Shown piece after piece: positions 1 through 9,254 of a stretch of 64,000 nt of DNA. The notes beneath the pieces were generated by a model, which was not told the origin of the DNA, did not search any database, and was given only the letters and a program-made list of their open reading frames with translations. The translations under genes were made by a program, and so were the position numbers. Source of the DNA: Betaproteobacteria bacterium (GTDB lineage: Bacteria > Pseudomonadota > Gammaproteobacteria > Burkholderiales > Rhodocyclaceae); contig JAHRYN010000001.1 of the NCBI GenBank assembly GCA_020621405.1, forward strand, positions 434,001 through 498,000, read 5' to 3'. The stretch's first letter is position 1. The number at the start of each line of letters is the position of its first letter.

Positions 1-1
1 G

Positions 2-145
2 GACACCACCACCGTGTACCTGGTAACGCGCGGGCGGGGCCTTGCGCAATCGCTGCTGCCCGCCATTCACCGCTTCGACCCGGCCGTGCATCTGCCGCAA
101 CCGAATGCGGATGAGAACGGCAAGGAGGCCCGTCATGCGCAGTAA
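2..145 (+). CDS. Conjugation protein of the PFL_4704 (TIGR03749-like) family, C-terminal end only
   Basis: The frame is open from the left edge and ends at TAA 143-145, giving the last 47 residues of a protein whose start lies outside the window. It overlaps the next gene by 11 bases, as in a translationally coupled transfer operon. The family call rests mainly on position: in ICEclc-type elements the gene before the PFL_4705 homologue is the PFL_4704 (TIGR03749) homologue, a periplasmic or envelope component of the mating channel. The fragment itself is too short to prove it. Confidence 0.55.
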   Translation, partial: DTTTVYLVTRGRGLAQSLLPAIHRFDPAVHLPQPNADENGKEARHAQ

Positions 146-1544
146 CGGACTCCTGAAGTGGCTGATGATCCCAGTGGCCCTCCTGGTGCTGTTCATCGGC
201 GTCCGTCTGTTCTCGGGCGGCGGACCTTCGACACTTTCCCAAGCCGACGCGGGGAGCCAGCTCACGCCCGAAGAGATGAAGGCGCTGGGCATCGAGGGCG
301 ATACCCCGCGCGATACCGTCGCCACGCTGGTCGCGCAGGTCAAGCAACTGCGCACCGAGCTTCAGACCGCGCTGTCCGACAACAAGTCTCAGCGCGAGGA
401 AAACCAACGCCTGCGCCAGCGCGAGAACTCGATCGATCAGCGCATCAACGCCGCGCTCGAAGCCGAGCGTTCCAACCTGCGGCGCGACCAGCAGCAAGCC
501 GCGAGCGAGCGCCAGCAAACCGAAGGCTTGCTCGCGGACTTGCAGCGACGCCTGGAGGCGATCGGCGGTCGTGGCGGCGGCCATGCCGACCTGCCGGTGG
601 GCCTGGGACTGCGCGACGGCGACGAGGCCGGGATGGAAGGCGGCGTGCGCTGGGTGGAACCGGACGACGCGAAGAAGGCTGAGGCGCGCGGCTCGTCCAG
701 TGGCGCCATGAGCTTTCCGACGAGCTTTGGACCGGCGCAGCGCACGCTGGAAACCACGGCGGAAACCGTGGCGAACGCGGGCGCACGCGCCGCCGGCGTC
801 AAGACCGCCAAGGCTGTTTATACGGTTCCGACAAACTCCACCCTCATGGGATCGGTGGCGATGACCGCGCTAATCGGCCGTGTGCCGATCGACGGCACCG
901 TGAACGACCCGTACCCCTTCAAAGTCCTGGTGGGCCCCGACAACCTCACGGCCAACGGCATCGATATTCCCGACGTGGCGGGCGCCGTGTTCAGCGGCAC
1001 AGCCTCGGGCGACTGGACGCTCTCGTGCGTGCGCGGCCAGGTGCGCAGCATTACGTTCGTCTTTCATGACGGAACCATCCGCACCATTCCCGAGGACCGC
1101 GAGGGCAACCAGCAGAACAACCAGCAACGCGATGGCCTGGGCTGGATCAGCGATCCCTATGGCATTCCCTGCGTCAGTGGGGAGCGGCGCAGCAACGCCC
1201 AGCAGTACCTCGGTTCGCAGGCCCTGATCACCGCGGCCGGTGCCGGCGTGGCCTCGCTCATCGAAAGCGACAGCGGCCAGATGTCCTACGTCGGCTCGGA
1301 CGGCTCCATCGGCACTGTGGGCATCAGTGGTCAGGAGGCCGTGGGCCGGATTCTCGCCGGTGGCGTCCAGGAAATGTCGAACTGGGTCAACAAGCTCTAC
1401 GGGCAGGCCTTCGCCGCCGTCTATGTGCAGCCCGGCGCGAAAGTCGCTGTCCACCTCGAAAAACCCCTTGCCATCGACTTCGACCCCGAGGGTCGCAAGG
1501 TCGATCACCGCGCAGGAGAAAGCCATGCTCTCGAACTTGACTGA
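135..1544 (+). CDS. Conjugation protein of the PFL_4705 (TIGR03752) family
   Basis: A 469-residue inner-membrane-anchored component of the type IV secretion channel. Residues 7-27 form a membrane anchor, 60-145 are a Q/E/R-rich coiled coil, and the rest is a periplasmic domain, the overall plan of TraB/VirB10-type scaffold proteins. The start at 135 is chosen because AAGGAGG lies at 122-128, because it restores a normal N-terminal anchor, and because the length matches the family. An upstream in-frame start at 42 lies inside the preceding gene. The gene overlaps both neighbours in frame-shifted fashion, so it is part of one operon. Confidence 0.85.
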   Translation: MRSNGLLKWLMIPVALLVLFIGVRLFSGGGPSTLSQADAGSQLTPEEMKALGIEGDTPRDTVATLVAQVKQLRTELQTALSDNKSQREENQRLRQRENSIDQRINAALEAERSNLRRDQQQAASERQQTEGLLADLQRRLEAIGGRGGGHADLPVGLGLRDGDEAGMEGGVRWVEPDDAKKAEARGSSSGAMSFPTSFGPAQRTLETTAETVANAGARAAGVKTAKAVYTVPTNSTLMGSVAMTALIGRVPIDGTVNDPYPFKVLVGPDNLTANGIDIPDVAGAVFSGTASGDWTLSCVRGQVRSITFVFHDGTIRTIPEDREGNQQNNQQRDGLGWISDPYGIPCVSGERRSNAQQYLGSQALITAAGAGVASLIESDSGQMSYVGSDGSIGTVGISGQEAVGRILAGGVQEMSNWVNKLYGQAFAAVYVQPGAKVAVHLEKPLAIDFDPEGRKVDHRAGESHALELD

Positions 1545-1974
1545 CTTGACCCGTGGCCTTGCGCTGGCCGTTGCCGTTGCGGTGCTCGGCGGCTGCGCCA
1601 CCAGCAAGGAAAAGCTGCTGCCCCACGGTAGCAGCACGATGATGGACATTTGGCAGCAGGAAGCCGGCGACGGTGGCGGCGGTGCTGGCCAGGTAGCGCG
1701 CAGGCAATTGCTCGATGCGCGTCAAAGCCTGCGTCGGCCGCTGACCGAAGCGGACGTGCAGGCCGCACCTTCTGAGCAGATGCGCTACACGCGCACGGCG
1801 CGCAACGAAGTCTATCGCCAATTTCAGCGCCTGCCGAATCCCGACCTTGTGATGTATGTGTTCCCCCACCTGGCGGGCACCGACCCCATACCTGTGCCGG
1901 GCTACACGACCGTTTTCCCCCTGTACCAGCGTACCCAGTACGCCATGCCGGGCGAGCGCGTGGAGGATTATTGA
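1525..1974 (+). CDS. Conjugative transfer region lipoprotein (TIGR03751 family)
   Basis: 149 residues starting with a short hydrophobic signal that ends in a lipobox (L-G-G-C, Cys 24), so the mature protein should be lipid-anchored, probably in the outer membrane, like VirB7/TraV-type pilotins of secretion channels. ATG 1525 has AGGAGAA just upstream and overlaps the previous gene by 20 bases. The stop TGA overlaps the start of the ATPase gene (TGATG). Position between the PFL_4705 and PFL_4706 homologues matches the family. Confidence 0.85.
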   Translation: MLSNLTDLTRGLALAVAVAVLGGCATSKEKLLPHGSSTMMDIWQQEAGDGGGGAGQVARRQLLDARQSLRRPLTEADVQAAPSEQMRYTRTARNEVYRQFQRLPNPDLVMYVFPHLAGTDPIPVPGYTTVFPLYQRTQYAMPGERVEDY

Positions 1975-4844
1975 TGCGCTGGAAACTCTCTTGGCCGAAG
2001 CTGGCCGCATCCAGTGCTGGCGATGAAGAGCAACCGGACGGCTGGAAGCGCCATGTTGAGGCCTTGCGCCAGGCCGGTATTCCCGAACCCGGCTCGGCGG
2101 TCCGCGGGCGCAGGTCGGCAACGGTGGCCGACGAGCAGGCGCTGTACGACGTCGCGCCTTCGTTCGTGGAACTGCTGCCTTGGGTGGAGTTCCTGCCCGA
2201 GTCGAAGGCCATGCTGCTGGAGGACGGGCAATCGGTCGCGGCCTTCTACGAGTTGGTGCCGCTGGGCACCGAGGGCCGGGAACCCGGCTGGCTCGCACAT
2301 GCCCGGGATGCCCTGGAGAATGCGCTGCAAGACAGCTTCGATGAATTGGACGAGCACCCCTGGGTACTCCAGCTCTACGCCCAGGACGAGGCCAGCTTCG
2401 ACCAGTACATGCAGACCCTGCGCGACTACGTGCAGCCGCGCGCACGCGATACAGCTTTCACCGAGTTCTACCTGCGCTTTTTCGGTCATCACCTGCGCGC
2501 GGTGGCCAAGCCGGGTGGCCTGTTCGAGGACACCGTGGTCACGCGCCTGCGCTGGCGCGGCCAAAGCCGGCGTGTACGGATGGTGGTCTATCGGCGTTCC
2601 AGCGGACAGGCGAGCCGCCGTGGCCAGACGCCGGAGCAGATGCTCAATATCGTCTGCGATCGCCTGTGTGGTGGCTTGGCCAACGCCGGTATTCAGGCCC
2701 GGCGTATGGTCGCAACCGACGTTCACGACTGGCTGCTGCGGTGGTTCAACCCCAATCCCGCGTTGCTCGGGCCTGCGGTCGAGGACCGCGAGCGCTTCTA
2801 TGCGTTGGCACGCTATCCCGATGAGACCGAAGACGGCGAGATCGAACTGGCGAGCGGACGGGATTTCAGCCAACGGTTGTTCTTTGGGCAACCGCGCTCC
2901 GACGTAGCGCGCGGTACCTGGACCTTCGACGGCATGCCGCACCGCGTGCTGATCACCGACCGGCTACGGATGCCACCCGGCGCCGGGCATCTGACCGGAG
3001 AGACCCGCAAGGGCGATGCGATCAACACGCTGTTCGACCAGATGCCCGAAGACACCTTGATGTGCCTGACGATGGTCGCCACACCGCAGGATGTCCTCGA
3101 ATCGGATTTGAATCACCTGGCGAAGAAGGCCGTGGGCGAAACCCTGGCATCCGAGCAGACGCTCAAGGATGTGCACGAGGCCCGTTCGCTCATCGGCAGC
3201 GCGCACAAGCTCTACCGGGGCACGCTGGCGTTCTACCTGCGCGGGCGTGACGAAGCCGAGCTGAACCGTCGCGGGCTGGATCTGGCGAACGTGATGCTCA
3301 ACGCCGGCTTGCAGCCGGTGCGCGAGGACGACGAGGTGGCGCCGCTCAACAGCTACCTGCGCTGGCTGCCGTGCTGCTACAACCCCAGCCAAGACCGGCG
3401 CAAGTGGTACACGCAACTCATGTTCGCCCAGCACGCGGCGAATCTGTCGCCGGTATGGGGCCGTGCTCAGGGCACCGGGCACCCCGGCATCACGATGTTC
3501 AACCGCGGCGGCGGCCCGATCACTTTCGACCCGCTCAACCGCCTGGACCGACAGATGAATGCCCATCTGTTCCTGTTCGGCCCAACCGGCTCGGGCAAAA
3601 GCGCCACGCTCAACAACCTGCTGAACCAGGTCACGGCCATCTACCGGCCGCGGCTCTTCATCGTGGAGGCTGGCAACAGCTTCGGTTTGTTCAGCGAATT
3701 TGCCAGGCGTTTGGGTCTGACGGTCAACCGCGTGAAGCTGGCCCCTGGCTCGGGCGTGACCCTGGCGCCGTTTGCCGATGCGCGCCGGCTGATCGAGACA
3801 CCCAGCGACGTGCAAACGCTCGATGCCGATGCGCTGGACGAAGAGCTGCCACCCGATGCCTCGGCCATGGAGCCGGACGAGCAACGCGACGTACTGGGCG
3901 AGTTGGAGATCACCGCGCGGTTGATGATCACAGGTGGGGAAGACAAGGAAGAAGCCCGCATGACGCGGGCCGACCGCTCGCTGATCCGCCAGTGCATTCT
4001 GGATGCTGCCGAGCGCTGCGTGGCCAAGAGGCGCACGGTGCTCACGCGTGATGTGCGTGATGCGTTGCGCGCGCGGGGCAACGACAGCACGCTGCCAGAG
4101 ATGCGGCGCGTGCGGCTGCTGGAGATGGCGGACGCAATGGACATGTTCTGCCAGGGCACGGATGGCGAGATGTTCGATCGGGACGGTTCCCCTTGGCCCG
4201 AGGCCGACATCACTCTGGTGGATCTCGCGACCTATGCTCGCGAGGGCTACAACGCGCAGCTCTCCATCGCGTACATCAGCCTGATCAGCACGGTGAACAA
4301 CATCGCCGAGCGCGACCAGTATCTGGGCCGACCGATCGTCAATGTGACCGACGAAGGCCACATCATCACCAAGAACCCGTTGCTCGCGCCCTACGTCGTG
4401 AAGATCACGAAGATGTGGCGCAAGTTGGGCGCGTGGTTCTGGCTCGCGACGCAGAACATTGACGATCTGCCCCGTGCCGCAGAACCCATGCTCAACATGA
4501 TCGAGTGGTGGATCTGCCTGTCGATGCCGCCGGACGAGGTGGAGAAGATCGCGCGCTTTCGCGAACTCTCGCCCGCGCAGAAGGCGTTGATGCTTTCCGC
4601 ACGCAAGGAAGCAGGGAAATTCACCGAAGGCGTGATCCTGTCGAAGTCGATGGAGGTGCTGTTTCGGGCCGTACCGCCAAGCCTCTACCTCGCACTCGCG
4701 CAGACCGAACCCGAGGAGAAGGCCGAACGCTACCAGCTCATGCAGCAGTACGGCATCACCGAACTGGAGGCGGCCTTCAAGGTGGCCGAGAACATCGACC
4801 AGGCACGCGGCATCGAGTCGCCGGCCCTGGACCTGCCGCAATAG
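1974..4844 (+). CDS. VirB4/TraC-type conjugative transfer ATPase, PFL_4706 (TIGR03744) family
   Basis: A 956-residue cytoplasmic ATPase that powers assembly of the mating channel and pilus. The N-terminal half is the TraC/VirB4 non-catalytic domain. The C-terminal half carries the Walker A motif GPTGSGKS at about residues 536-543 and a Walker B region ending in V-T-D-E near residue 790, followed by a W-x-A-T-Q-N segment typical of VirB4 motor domains. ATG 1974 is preferred to the TTG at 1971 because it overlaps the lipoprotein stop as TGATG. The gene is intact and of family length. Confidence 0.93.
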   Translation: MRWKLSWPKLAASSAGDEEQPDGWKRHVEALRQAGIPEPGSAVRGRRSATVADEQALYDVAPSFVELLPWVEFLPESKAMLLEDGQSVAAFYELVPLGTEGREPGWLAHARDALENALQDSFDELDEHPWVLQLYAQDEASFDQYMQTLRDYVQPRARDTAFTEFYLRFFGHHLRAVAKPGGLFEDTVVTRLRWRGQSRRVRMVVYRRSSGQASRRGQTPEQMLNIVCDRLCGGLANAGIQARRMVATDVHDWLLRWFNPNPALLGPAVEDRERFYALARYPDETEDGEIELASGRDFSQRLFFGQPRSDVARGTWTFDGMPHRVLITDRLRMPPGAGHLTGETRKGDAINTLFDQMPEDTLMCLTMVATPQDVLESDLNHLAKKAVGETLASEQTLKDVHEARSLIGSAHKLYRGTLAFYLRGRDEAELNRRGLDLANVMLNAGLQPVREDDEVAPLNSYLRWLPCCYNPSQDRRKWYTQLMFAQHAANLSPVWGRAQGTGHPGITMFNRGGGPITFDPLNRLDRQMNAHLFLFGPTGSGKSATLNNLLNQVTAIYRPRLFIVEAGNSFGLFSEFARRLGLTVNRVKLAPGSGVTLAPFADARRLIETPSDVQTLDADALDEELPPDASAMEPDEQRDVLGELEITARLMITGGEDKEEARMTRADRSLIRQCILDAAERCVAKRRTVLTRDVRDALRARGNDSTLPEMRRVRLLEMADAMDMFCQGTDGEMFDRDGSPWPEADITLVDLATYAREGYNAQLSIAYISLISTVNNIAERDQYLGRPIVNVTDEGHIITKNPLLAPYVVKITKMWRKLGAWFWLATQNIDDLPRAAEPMLNMIEWWICLSMPPDEVEKIARFRELSPAQKALMLSARKEAGKFTEGVILSKSMEVLFRAVPPSLYLALAQTEPEEKAERYQLMQQYGITELEAAFKVAENIDQARGIESPALDLPQ

Positions 4845-4856
4845 CCGGAGAACGCC

Positions 4857-5621
4857 ATGGAGCCGAAACGTCCCTTCATTCCGATGCAAGTGCAGGCGTT
4901 CCGTCGCCATCGCTCGCGGAAGCGCTGGATCTGGGTCTCGGCCGCTACGCTGGTCGCGCTACTGCTGATCTGGCTCGTGTTCCAGTCGTCCGGCGAATCC
5001 TTAACGCAGTCGTCCGCCCCGGACAGCGCTGCGCAGGCGGCGGGGCCGCCGTGGCAGATGGGCAACCAGGACGGCCGCTTTACGCTGACGCTCTATGCCG
5101 ACCTGGAATGCCCGTTCTGCCGGGATTATTTTCCGAGGCTCAAGCAGTGGGTGGGAGCCAATACCGACGTTGCCTTGCAATGGCATCACCAGCCGCTGGC
5201 CGCGCATGAGCCGGCCGCGTCCGCCGAAGCACGCCTGGCCGAATGCGCCGCTGAGGTCGGCGGGCAAGCTGCCTTCTGGCGGGCCATCGAATGGGTCTAT
5301 GCCCATACACGCAGCGACGGCCAGGGCTTGCCCGACGGCCTGAGCTATCCAGACCTTACGCCCGCCATCGAGCACTGTCTGGCAAGCAAGCGGCCGGATG
5401 CGGTGATCCGCGCCCAGGCCGAGGAAGCCACGAAGGGCGGCGTGACCGCCACGCCATCTATCCGGCTGCATGATCGCCAGACCGGTCAGGCAATCCTACT
5501 GCAAGGGCCGATCGAGGGCGACTCCTTGCTTTCGGCCATGGACATGCTGTCGGCTGACGACTCGGCCGCCGCACCGACCACCGAAATGCCTGCCGACGTT
5601 GTCGGCGACATGCCCAGGTAG
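4857..5621 (+). CDS. Membrane-anchored DsbA-like thioredoxin-fold protein of the transfer operon
   Basis: A 254-residue protein with an N-terminal anchor (about 24-42) and a periplasmic thioredoxin fold of the DsbA/DsbG type. The redox motif C-P-F-C is at 85-88 and the cis-proline loop (T-A-T-P-S) is near 200. It probably oxidises or isomerises disulfides of cysteine-rich mating-pair proteins such as the product at 6903. It lies 12 bases after the ATPase gene in the same operon. A dedicated thiol-disulfide protein at this place is normal for these ICEs. Confidence 0.85.
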   Translation: MEPKRPFIPMQVQAFRRHRSRKRWIWVSAATLVALLLIWLVFQSSGESLTQSSAPDSAAQAAGPPWQMGNQDGRFTLTLYADLECPFCRDYFPRLKQWVGANTDVALQWHHQPLAAHEPAASAEARLAECAAEVGGQAAFWRAIEWVYAHTRSDGQGLPDGLSYPDLTPAIEHCLASKRPDAVIRAQAEEATKGGVTATPSIRLHDRQTGQAILLQGPIEGDSLLSAMDMLSADDSAAAPTTEMPADVVGDMPR

Positions 5622-5745
5622 CCTGCGGTCCTTGAGGCTACGGCGCAGTCCTCTGCGCTGATCGCTACCCGTTCGCCTCGCATCCTGGCCGCGAACGATC
5701 ACCGCACCCGCGGTGGTGGATGCATCATGTTCCGTTGTTCCCATC

Positions 5746-5770
5746 CCCAGGAGGGCTTGCCCTCCCTGGG
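5746..5770 (+). promoter_or_regulatory. Stable hairpin in the leader of the radC-like gene
   Basis: CCCAGG-A-GGGC, loop TT, GCCC-T-CCCTGGG forms a near-perfect stem with one bulge, 36 bases before the next start codon. No U-tract follows, so it is not a standard terminator. It sits in the only long gap (about 180 bases) between the DsbA-like and radC-like genes and may limit read-through or protect the downstream message. Confidence 0.4.
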
Positions 5771-5805
5771 CATGCGCCTCCGATCTCATCACCCGGAGGT
5801 TCGTC

Positions 5806-6300
5806 ATGTCTTTCGTCGTCAATGACTCCTGCGTGGAGTCGCTTTCCGTCGTCGCAGCCCAGCACGAAGACTGGATCATCCAGCAAGCCATCGCGCTGCT
5901 GGAACAGCGGGTTTTCAAAGCCGGCCCCCGGCTCGACCGGCCAGCAGCCGTGCGGGACTACCTGCGTCTGAAACTGGTCGCCGAGCCCAACGAAGTATTC
6001 GTCGTTGTGTTCATGGACAGCCTGCACCAGGTGCTGGCCTACGAGCCGATGTTCAGAGGCACGATCAATTCGGCCACGGTGCACGCGCGTGTCATCGTGC
6101 AGCGTGCTTTGGAGCTGAATGCCGCCGCGGTCATTCTTTCGCACCAGCATCCCTCGGGAGCCACTGAGCCGTCGAGCGCCGACCGCGCGCTGACCCAGCA
6201 ACTGCAGGCCGCGCTGGCGCTGATCGATGTTCGGGTACTGGATCACATCATCGTCGGCCAGGGAATTCCGTACTCCTTCGCGGAGCACGGCCTGCTGTAG
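5806..6300 (+). CDS. RadC-like JAB/MPN-domain protein of mobile elements
   Basis: 164 residues made up almost wholly of the RadC-type JAMM domain. The metal site can be read as Glu63, His113 and His115 in S-H-Q-H-P-S-G, and Asp126 (S-S-A-D). The start is ATG 5806 with CGGAGG upstream. The helix-hairpin-helix domain of chromosomal RadC is absent, as usual in ICE copies. The biochemical role of RadC is unsettled. Copies on mobile elements are often encoded near transfer or anti-restriction genes, so a role in handling incoming DNA is only a guess. Confidence 0.88.
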   Translation: MSFVVNDSCVESLSVVAAQHEDWIIQQAIALLEQRVFKAGPRLDRPAAVRDYLRLKLVAEPNEVFVVVFMDSLHQVLAYEPMFRGTINSATVHARVIVQRALELNAAAVILSHQHPSGATEPSSADRALTQQLQAALALIDVRVLDHIIVGQGIPYSFAEHGLL

Positions 6301-6320
6301 CACATCGCTTCATTGATCAC

Positions 6321-6352
6321 AGCGGGGGCTTCGGCCTCCGCTTCTTCCTTGC
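6321..6352 (+). terminator. Terminator-like hairpin after the radC-like gene
   Basis: AGCGG-G-GGC, a C(TTCG)G tetraloop, GCC-T-CCGCT, then TTCTTCCTT. The extra-stable UUCG loop and pyrimidine tail 20 bases after the stop codon fit a weak intrinsic terminator inside the transfer operon. Confidence 0.5.
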
Positions 6353-6459
6353 CGAGAAGCAAGCAGGTATGCGGGGTGTCCGCGATGCGCATTGTTTGTG
6401 GGGGCCGGACCGGGTTCGGCGTTTGACTATGGCCCTGATCAACTTCCGGGGCACGCGTC

Positions 6460-6906
6460 ATGCCAGCATCTTTTCCCAGGTCCGCTCCAAGCTGGCGAGC
6501 CCTTGGCCTGGCCGTTGTACTGCCGGTGTCCTTGGGTGTCTTCAGTCCGGCCACATTCGCTGCCGATGTGCTGGTCATCACCGACAGCCGCCATCCGGTC
6601 AAGACCATGGGCGGCGAGCGGCTGATCGAGCTGGACGAAGCGTACCGGATTGAAGCGGAGCTTTCTGCGGAACTGCCCGCCGAACCCGAACAGGCGACCG
6701 CCCTCGTCAAGCGTCGGCTGAACAGCGGCGGCACCGACCTCCAACGCCGCATCGCTTCCGCCTACCAGGGCGTTGCCGACGCATGGAGCCTGGGCATCAC
6801 CAGCATCCCGGCCGTCGTGGTGGATCAACGCTACGTCGTCTATGGCGAACCCGATGTGGCCCGCGCTGTCGCGCGCATCGAGCAGCACCGGAGGGCCCAG
6901 CCGTGA
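6460..6906 (+). CDS. Integrating conjugative element protein, PFL_4709 (TIGR03757) family
   Basis: 148 residues with a signal peptide ending near A-T-F-A-A (about residue 35). The exported part has a thioredoxin-like pattern with a cis-proline segment (S-I-P-A-V-V-V) but no Cys pair, resembling the periplasmic TrbC/TraW-type proteins of conjugation systems. It overlaps the next gene by four bases (GTGA), so the two should be translationally coupled. Its position before the PFL_4710 and PFL_4711 homologues is the standard order. Confidence 0.83.
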   Translation: MPASFPRSAPSWRALGLAVVLPVSLGVFSPATFAADVLVITDSRHPVKTMGGERLIELDEAYRIEAELSAELPAEPEQATALVKRRLNSGGTDLQRRIASAYQGVADAWSLGITSIPAVVVDQRYVVYGEPDVARAVARIEQHRRAQP

Positions 6907-7850
6907 CCCGCCCATTCGACCTGATGCGCCGCTTGCGTGCTGGCGTGGCATCCGTGCTGCTGCTCAGCGCCACGGGCAGCTATGCGCTCAACACCGCAAC
7001 CATCGTCGGCTCGGTGGCATCGCCAGACTGCCTCGAATACCGCGTCGTCGGGATCTGCTACTGGCTGTACTGCACCTGGACCGGCTGCACGGTGCGCACG
7101 TCGGTCAAAGTGCGCCACTACATCCCGGATGCGGTCGTCTCCAGCTACAGCAATACCGGAGAAAACCCCTGGGCCGAGGTTCGGGCGATGAGCACGCCCA
7201 ATCCTTCAGCTCAGGCCGGTGGTGACGGCACCACCAACGAAGACCACGAGAACAACCTCGCCAAATTCAAGAACGCGGATGTCATCGGGCATCCCGGCGT
7301 CGAGGTATTCAACCAGTTCGTCTCCTCATCGGGCTACTTCTGCGAGGGCGCGGGCACGGCGTTCATGCCGTATCTGCTCAGCACCTTGGACACGCTGGCC
7401 TGGCGCTACAACGTGCCCGAGATGGCCTACCCGGAGGCACTGATCCCCGGAACGCGCGAGATCGGCGTGCGCTCGACGTTGAACCTCTGGGGCAACGTGT
7501 ATCCGCGCGGCGGCTTCCTGCATCAGACAGACGACCACAAGGCTGGTGCCGTGGTGGCCCAGCGTGCGGGCGATGTCGTCACTCGCCGCGGGCAGTTGCA
7601 CGTGTACCAGCCGCTGCTCGCCAACGCCCGTGATGGCTACTGGCCGGCTGGCGAGCTGGTCGAAGGCGACGCCTCGACGGGCAAGTGGCAGGAACTCACA
7701 CCCGTCCTGTCATCGTCGTGCTCGGTCTTCCCGCGCAACGGCTCCCTGACACAGGCCCAGCAAGGCGATTACGCGTGGGCGCTGTGGCGGCCCTATGCGT
7801 GCTGTGAACGCCGTGGGCAGGTGTTTCTTGGCAGCGTTGATTTCCTCTGA
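6903..7850 (+). CDS. Integrating conjugative element protein, PFL_4710 (TIGR03756) family
   Basis: 315 residues. The GTG start at 6903 overlaps the previous stop, and it gives a clean signal peptide (through about residue 30, S-Y-A-L-N). The mature N-terminus is rich in Cys and Trp (C-L-E-Y, G-I-C-Y-W, Y-C-T-W, G-C), so it is a likely client of the DsbA-like protein at 4857. In position and cysteine content it resembles TraU of F-type systems, a periplasmic mating-pair stabilisation factor. An upstream in-frame start (6783) lies inside the previous gene and is rejected. Confidence 0.85.
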   Translation: MTRPFDLMRRLRAGVASVLLLSATGSYALNTATIVGSVASPDCLEYRVVGICYWLYCTWTGCTVRTSVKVRHYIPDAVVSSYSNTGENPWAEVRAMSTPNPSAQAGGDGTTNEDHENNLAKFKNADVIGHPGVEVFNQFVSSSGYFCEGAGTAFMPYLLSTLDTLAWRYNVPEMAYPEALIPGTREIGVRSTLNLWGNVYPRGGFLHQTDDHKAGAVVAQRAGDVVTRRGQLHVYQPLLANARDGYWPAGELVEGDASTGKWQELTPVLSSSCSVFPRNGSLTQAQQGDYAWALWRPYACCERRGQVFLGSVDFL

Positions 7851-7859
7851 GGTGCCACG

Positions 7860-9254
7860 ATGAAGCGTCCTGAACCGACGAATCTCTCCACCAGGGCGTA
7901 CCGCCTGCTGCGTCCGACGGCACTGGCCGGCGCGCTCGCCCTGGGCTGCGGCCTGGCATGGGCACAGGCCGGATACCAGAACAGCGGCCCCGTCGTCGGC
8001 GATGACGTCATGTACTCGATCGGCGGCGGCAGCGCAGTGTCCATGGGCCGCGCCGCCGGCATGCGTTCGATCGGGGTCGGCGTGGGGTGGAACAGCAACC
8101 TGATCTGCGGTGACATGAGCCTTCAGACCACCCTGCGCAATCAGCTCAATGGCATCACGAATGGTTTCCAGCAGATCATGGGTAACGTGATCCAGAGCGC
8201 CACGAGTGCCGTGGCATCCCTGCCGGCGCTGATCATCCAACGCGCCGATCCCGGTTTGTACAACTTGCTCACGAATGGCGTGCTGCAAGCGCGGCTGGAT
8301 TTCGACCGTTCCAAGCTGACGTGCCGCGCCATGGCCGAGAAGATGGCCGAGATGGCGGGCGGCCAGCTTGGCTGGAGCCAGATGGCCGAAGGCATGGCGC
8401 TGCGCGATGCGGTGTCGAGCACGGACGCCGTGTCGGCCATCGAGCAGGCCGAGACGCGCCGGGGCAATGATGGCGTGCCCTGGGTGGGCGGCAGCAATGC
8501 CGGTGGCGCAGGCCAGCCGGCTATTCGGGTGGTCGGCGATGTCACTCGCGCGGGCTACAACCTGGTCAACGGCCGTGGCGTGACCGACACGTCATCCATC
8601 GCATCAGCCAGTTGCGTGAGCCTGTCGTGCCAGACCTGGACCTCGCCGCAGCAGGCGATCGAATGGGCCACACGGGTCCTCGGGGAGCAGGAGCAGCGCA
8701 CCTGCGATGCCTGCACCAAGACCGAGACGGTGCCCGGCGTCGGACTGACGCCGCTGATCCAGGAAGAATACGAGGTGAAGCTGGAAACCTTGCAGGAGCT
8801 GATCTCGGGGACGCGCAACACGACCTTCGAGAACCTGCGCGAGGCCGGCAGCACGTCGCTGCCGATCACGCGCGGCGTGATCGAGGCACTGCGCGACGAG
8901 CCGGACCAGGACCTGCTCGCGCGACGCCTAGCGTCCGAGGTCGCGCTCTCGTCGGTGCTGGAGAAAGCATTGCTGCTCCAGCGGACCCTGCTGACGGGCA
9001 AGAAGGAACCCAACGTGGCGGCCAACCAGTTGGCGGTCGAGGCGGTGAACCACGAGAGCGACACGCTCGACCGCGAGATCCGCAACCTCAAGACCGAGCT
9101 GGAGCTGCGCCGCGAGCTGGCCAACAACTCGCCGATGGCCATCATCCAGCGCCACGGTACGCGCGCGGCGGGTTCGCGCGGCGTCTATGAGGGGGACCCG
9201 GTGCCCGACCGCCTCGACCAGTTGCAGAAGGGCAACCCGGGAGGCCGGCCATGA
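7860..9254 (+). CDS. Integrating conjugative element protein, PFL_4711 (TIGR03755) family
   Basis: 464 residues with a signal peptide cleaved near A-W-A-Q-A (about 36). The body has a Gly/Ser-rich N-terminal part, a pair of Cys-rich segments (C-V-S-L-S-C and C-D-A-C) and a charged helical C-terminus. It occupies the place of TraH-like periplasmic or outer-membrane mating-pair proteins. It begins nine bases after the PFL_4710 homologue and ends in an ATGA overlap with the next gene, so it is in the same operon. Confidence 0.87.
   Translation: MKRPEPTNLSTRAYRLLRPTALAGALALGCGLAWAQAGYQNSGPVVGDDVMYSIGGGSAVSMGRAAGMRSIGVGVGWNSNLICGDMSLQTTLRNQLNGITNGFQQIMGNVIQSATSAVASLPALIIQRADPGLYNLLTNGVLQARLDFDRSKLTCRAMAEKMAEMAGGQLGWSQMAEGMALRDAVSSTDAVSAIEQAETRRGNDGVPWVGGSNAGGAGQPAIRVVGDVTRAGYNLVNGRGVTDTSSIASASCVSLSCQTWTSPQQAIEWATRVLGEQEQRTCDACTKTETVPGVGLTPLIQEEYEVKLETLQELISGTRNTTFENLREAGSTSLPITRGVIEALRDEPDQDLLARRLASEVALSSVLEKALLLQRTLLTGKKEPNVAANQLAVEAVNHESDTLDREIRNLKTELELRRELANNSPMAIIQRHGTRAAGSRGVYEGDPVPDRLDQLQKGNPGGRP

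Noticed and set aside
437-811. Long opposite-strand ORFs inside the transfer genes
   Set aside because: They are shadows produced by high GC in third positions. They overlap well-recognised proteins completely and match no family.
6903-7850. Extended start at 6783 for the PFL_4710 homologue
   Set aside because: It would overlap the previous gene by 120 bases and bury the signal peptide; GTG 6903 restores a normal export signal.
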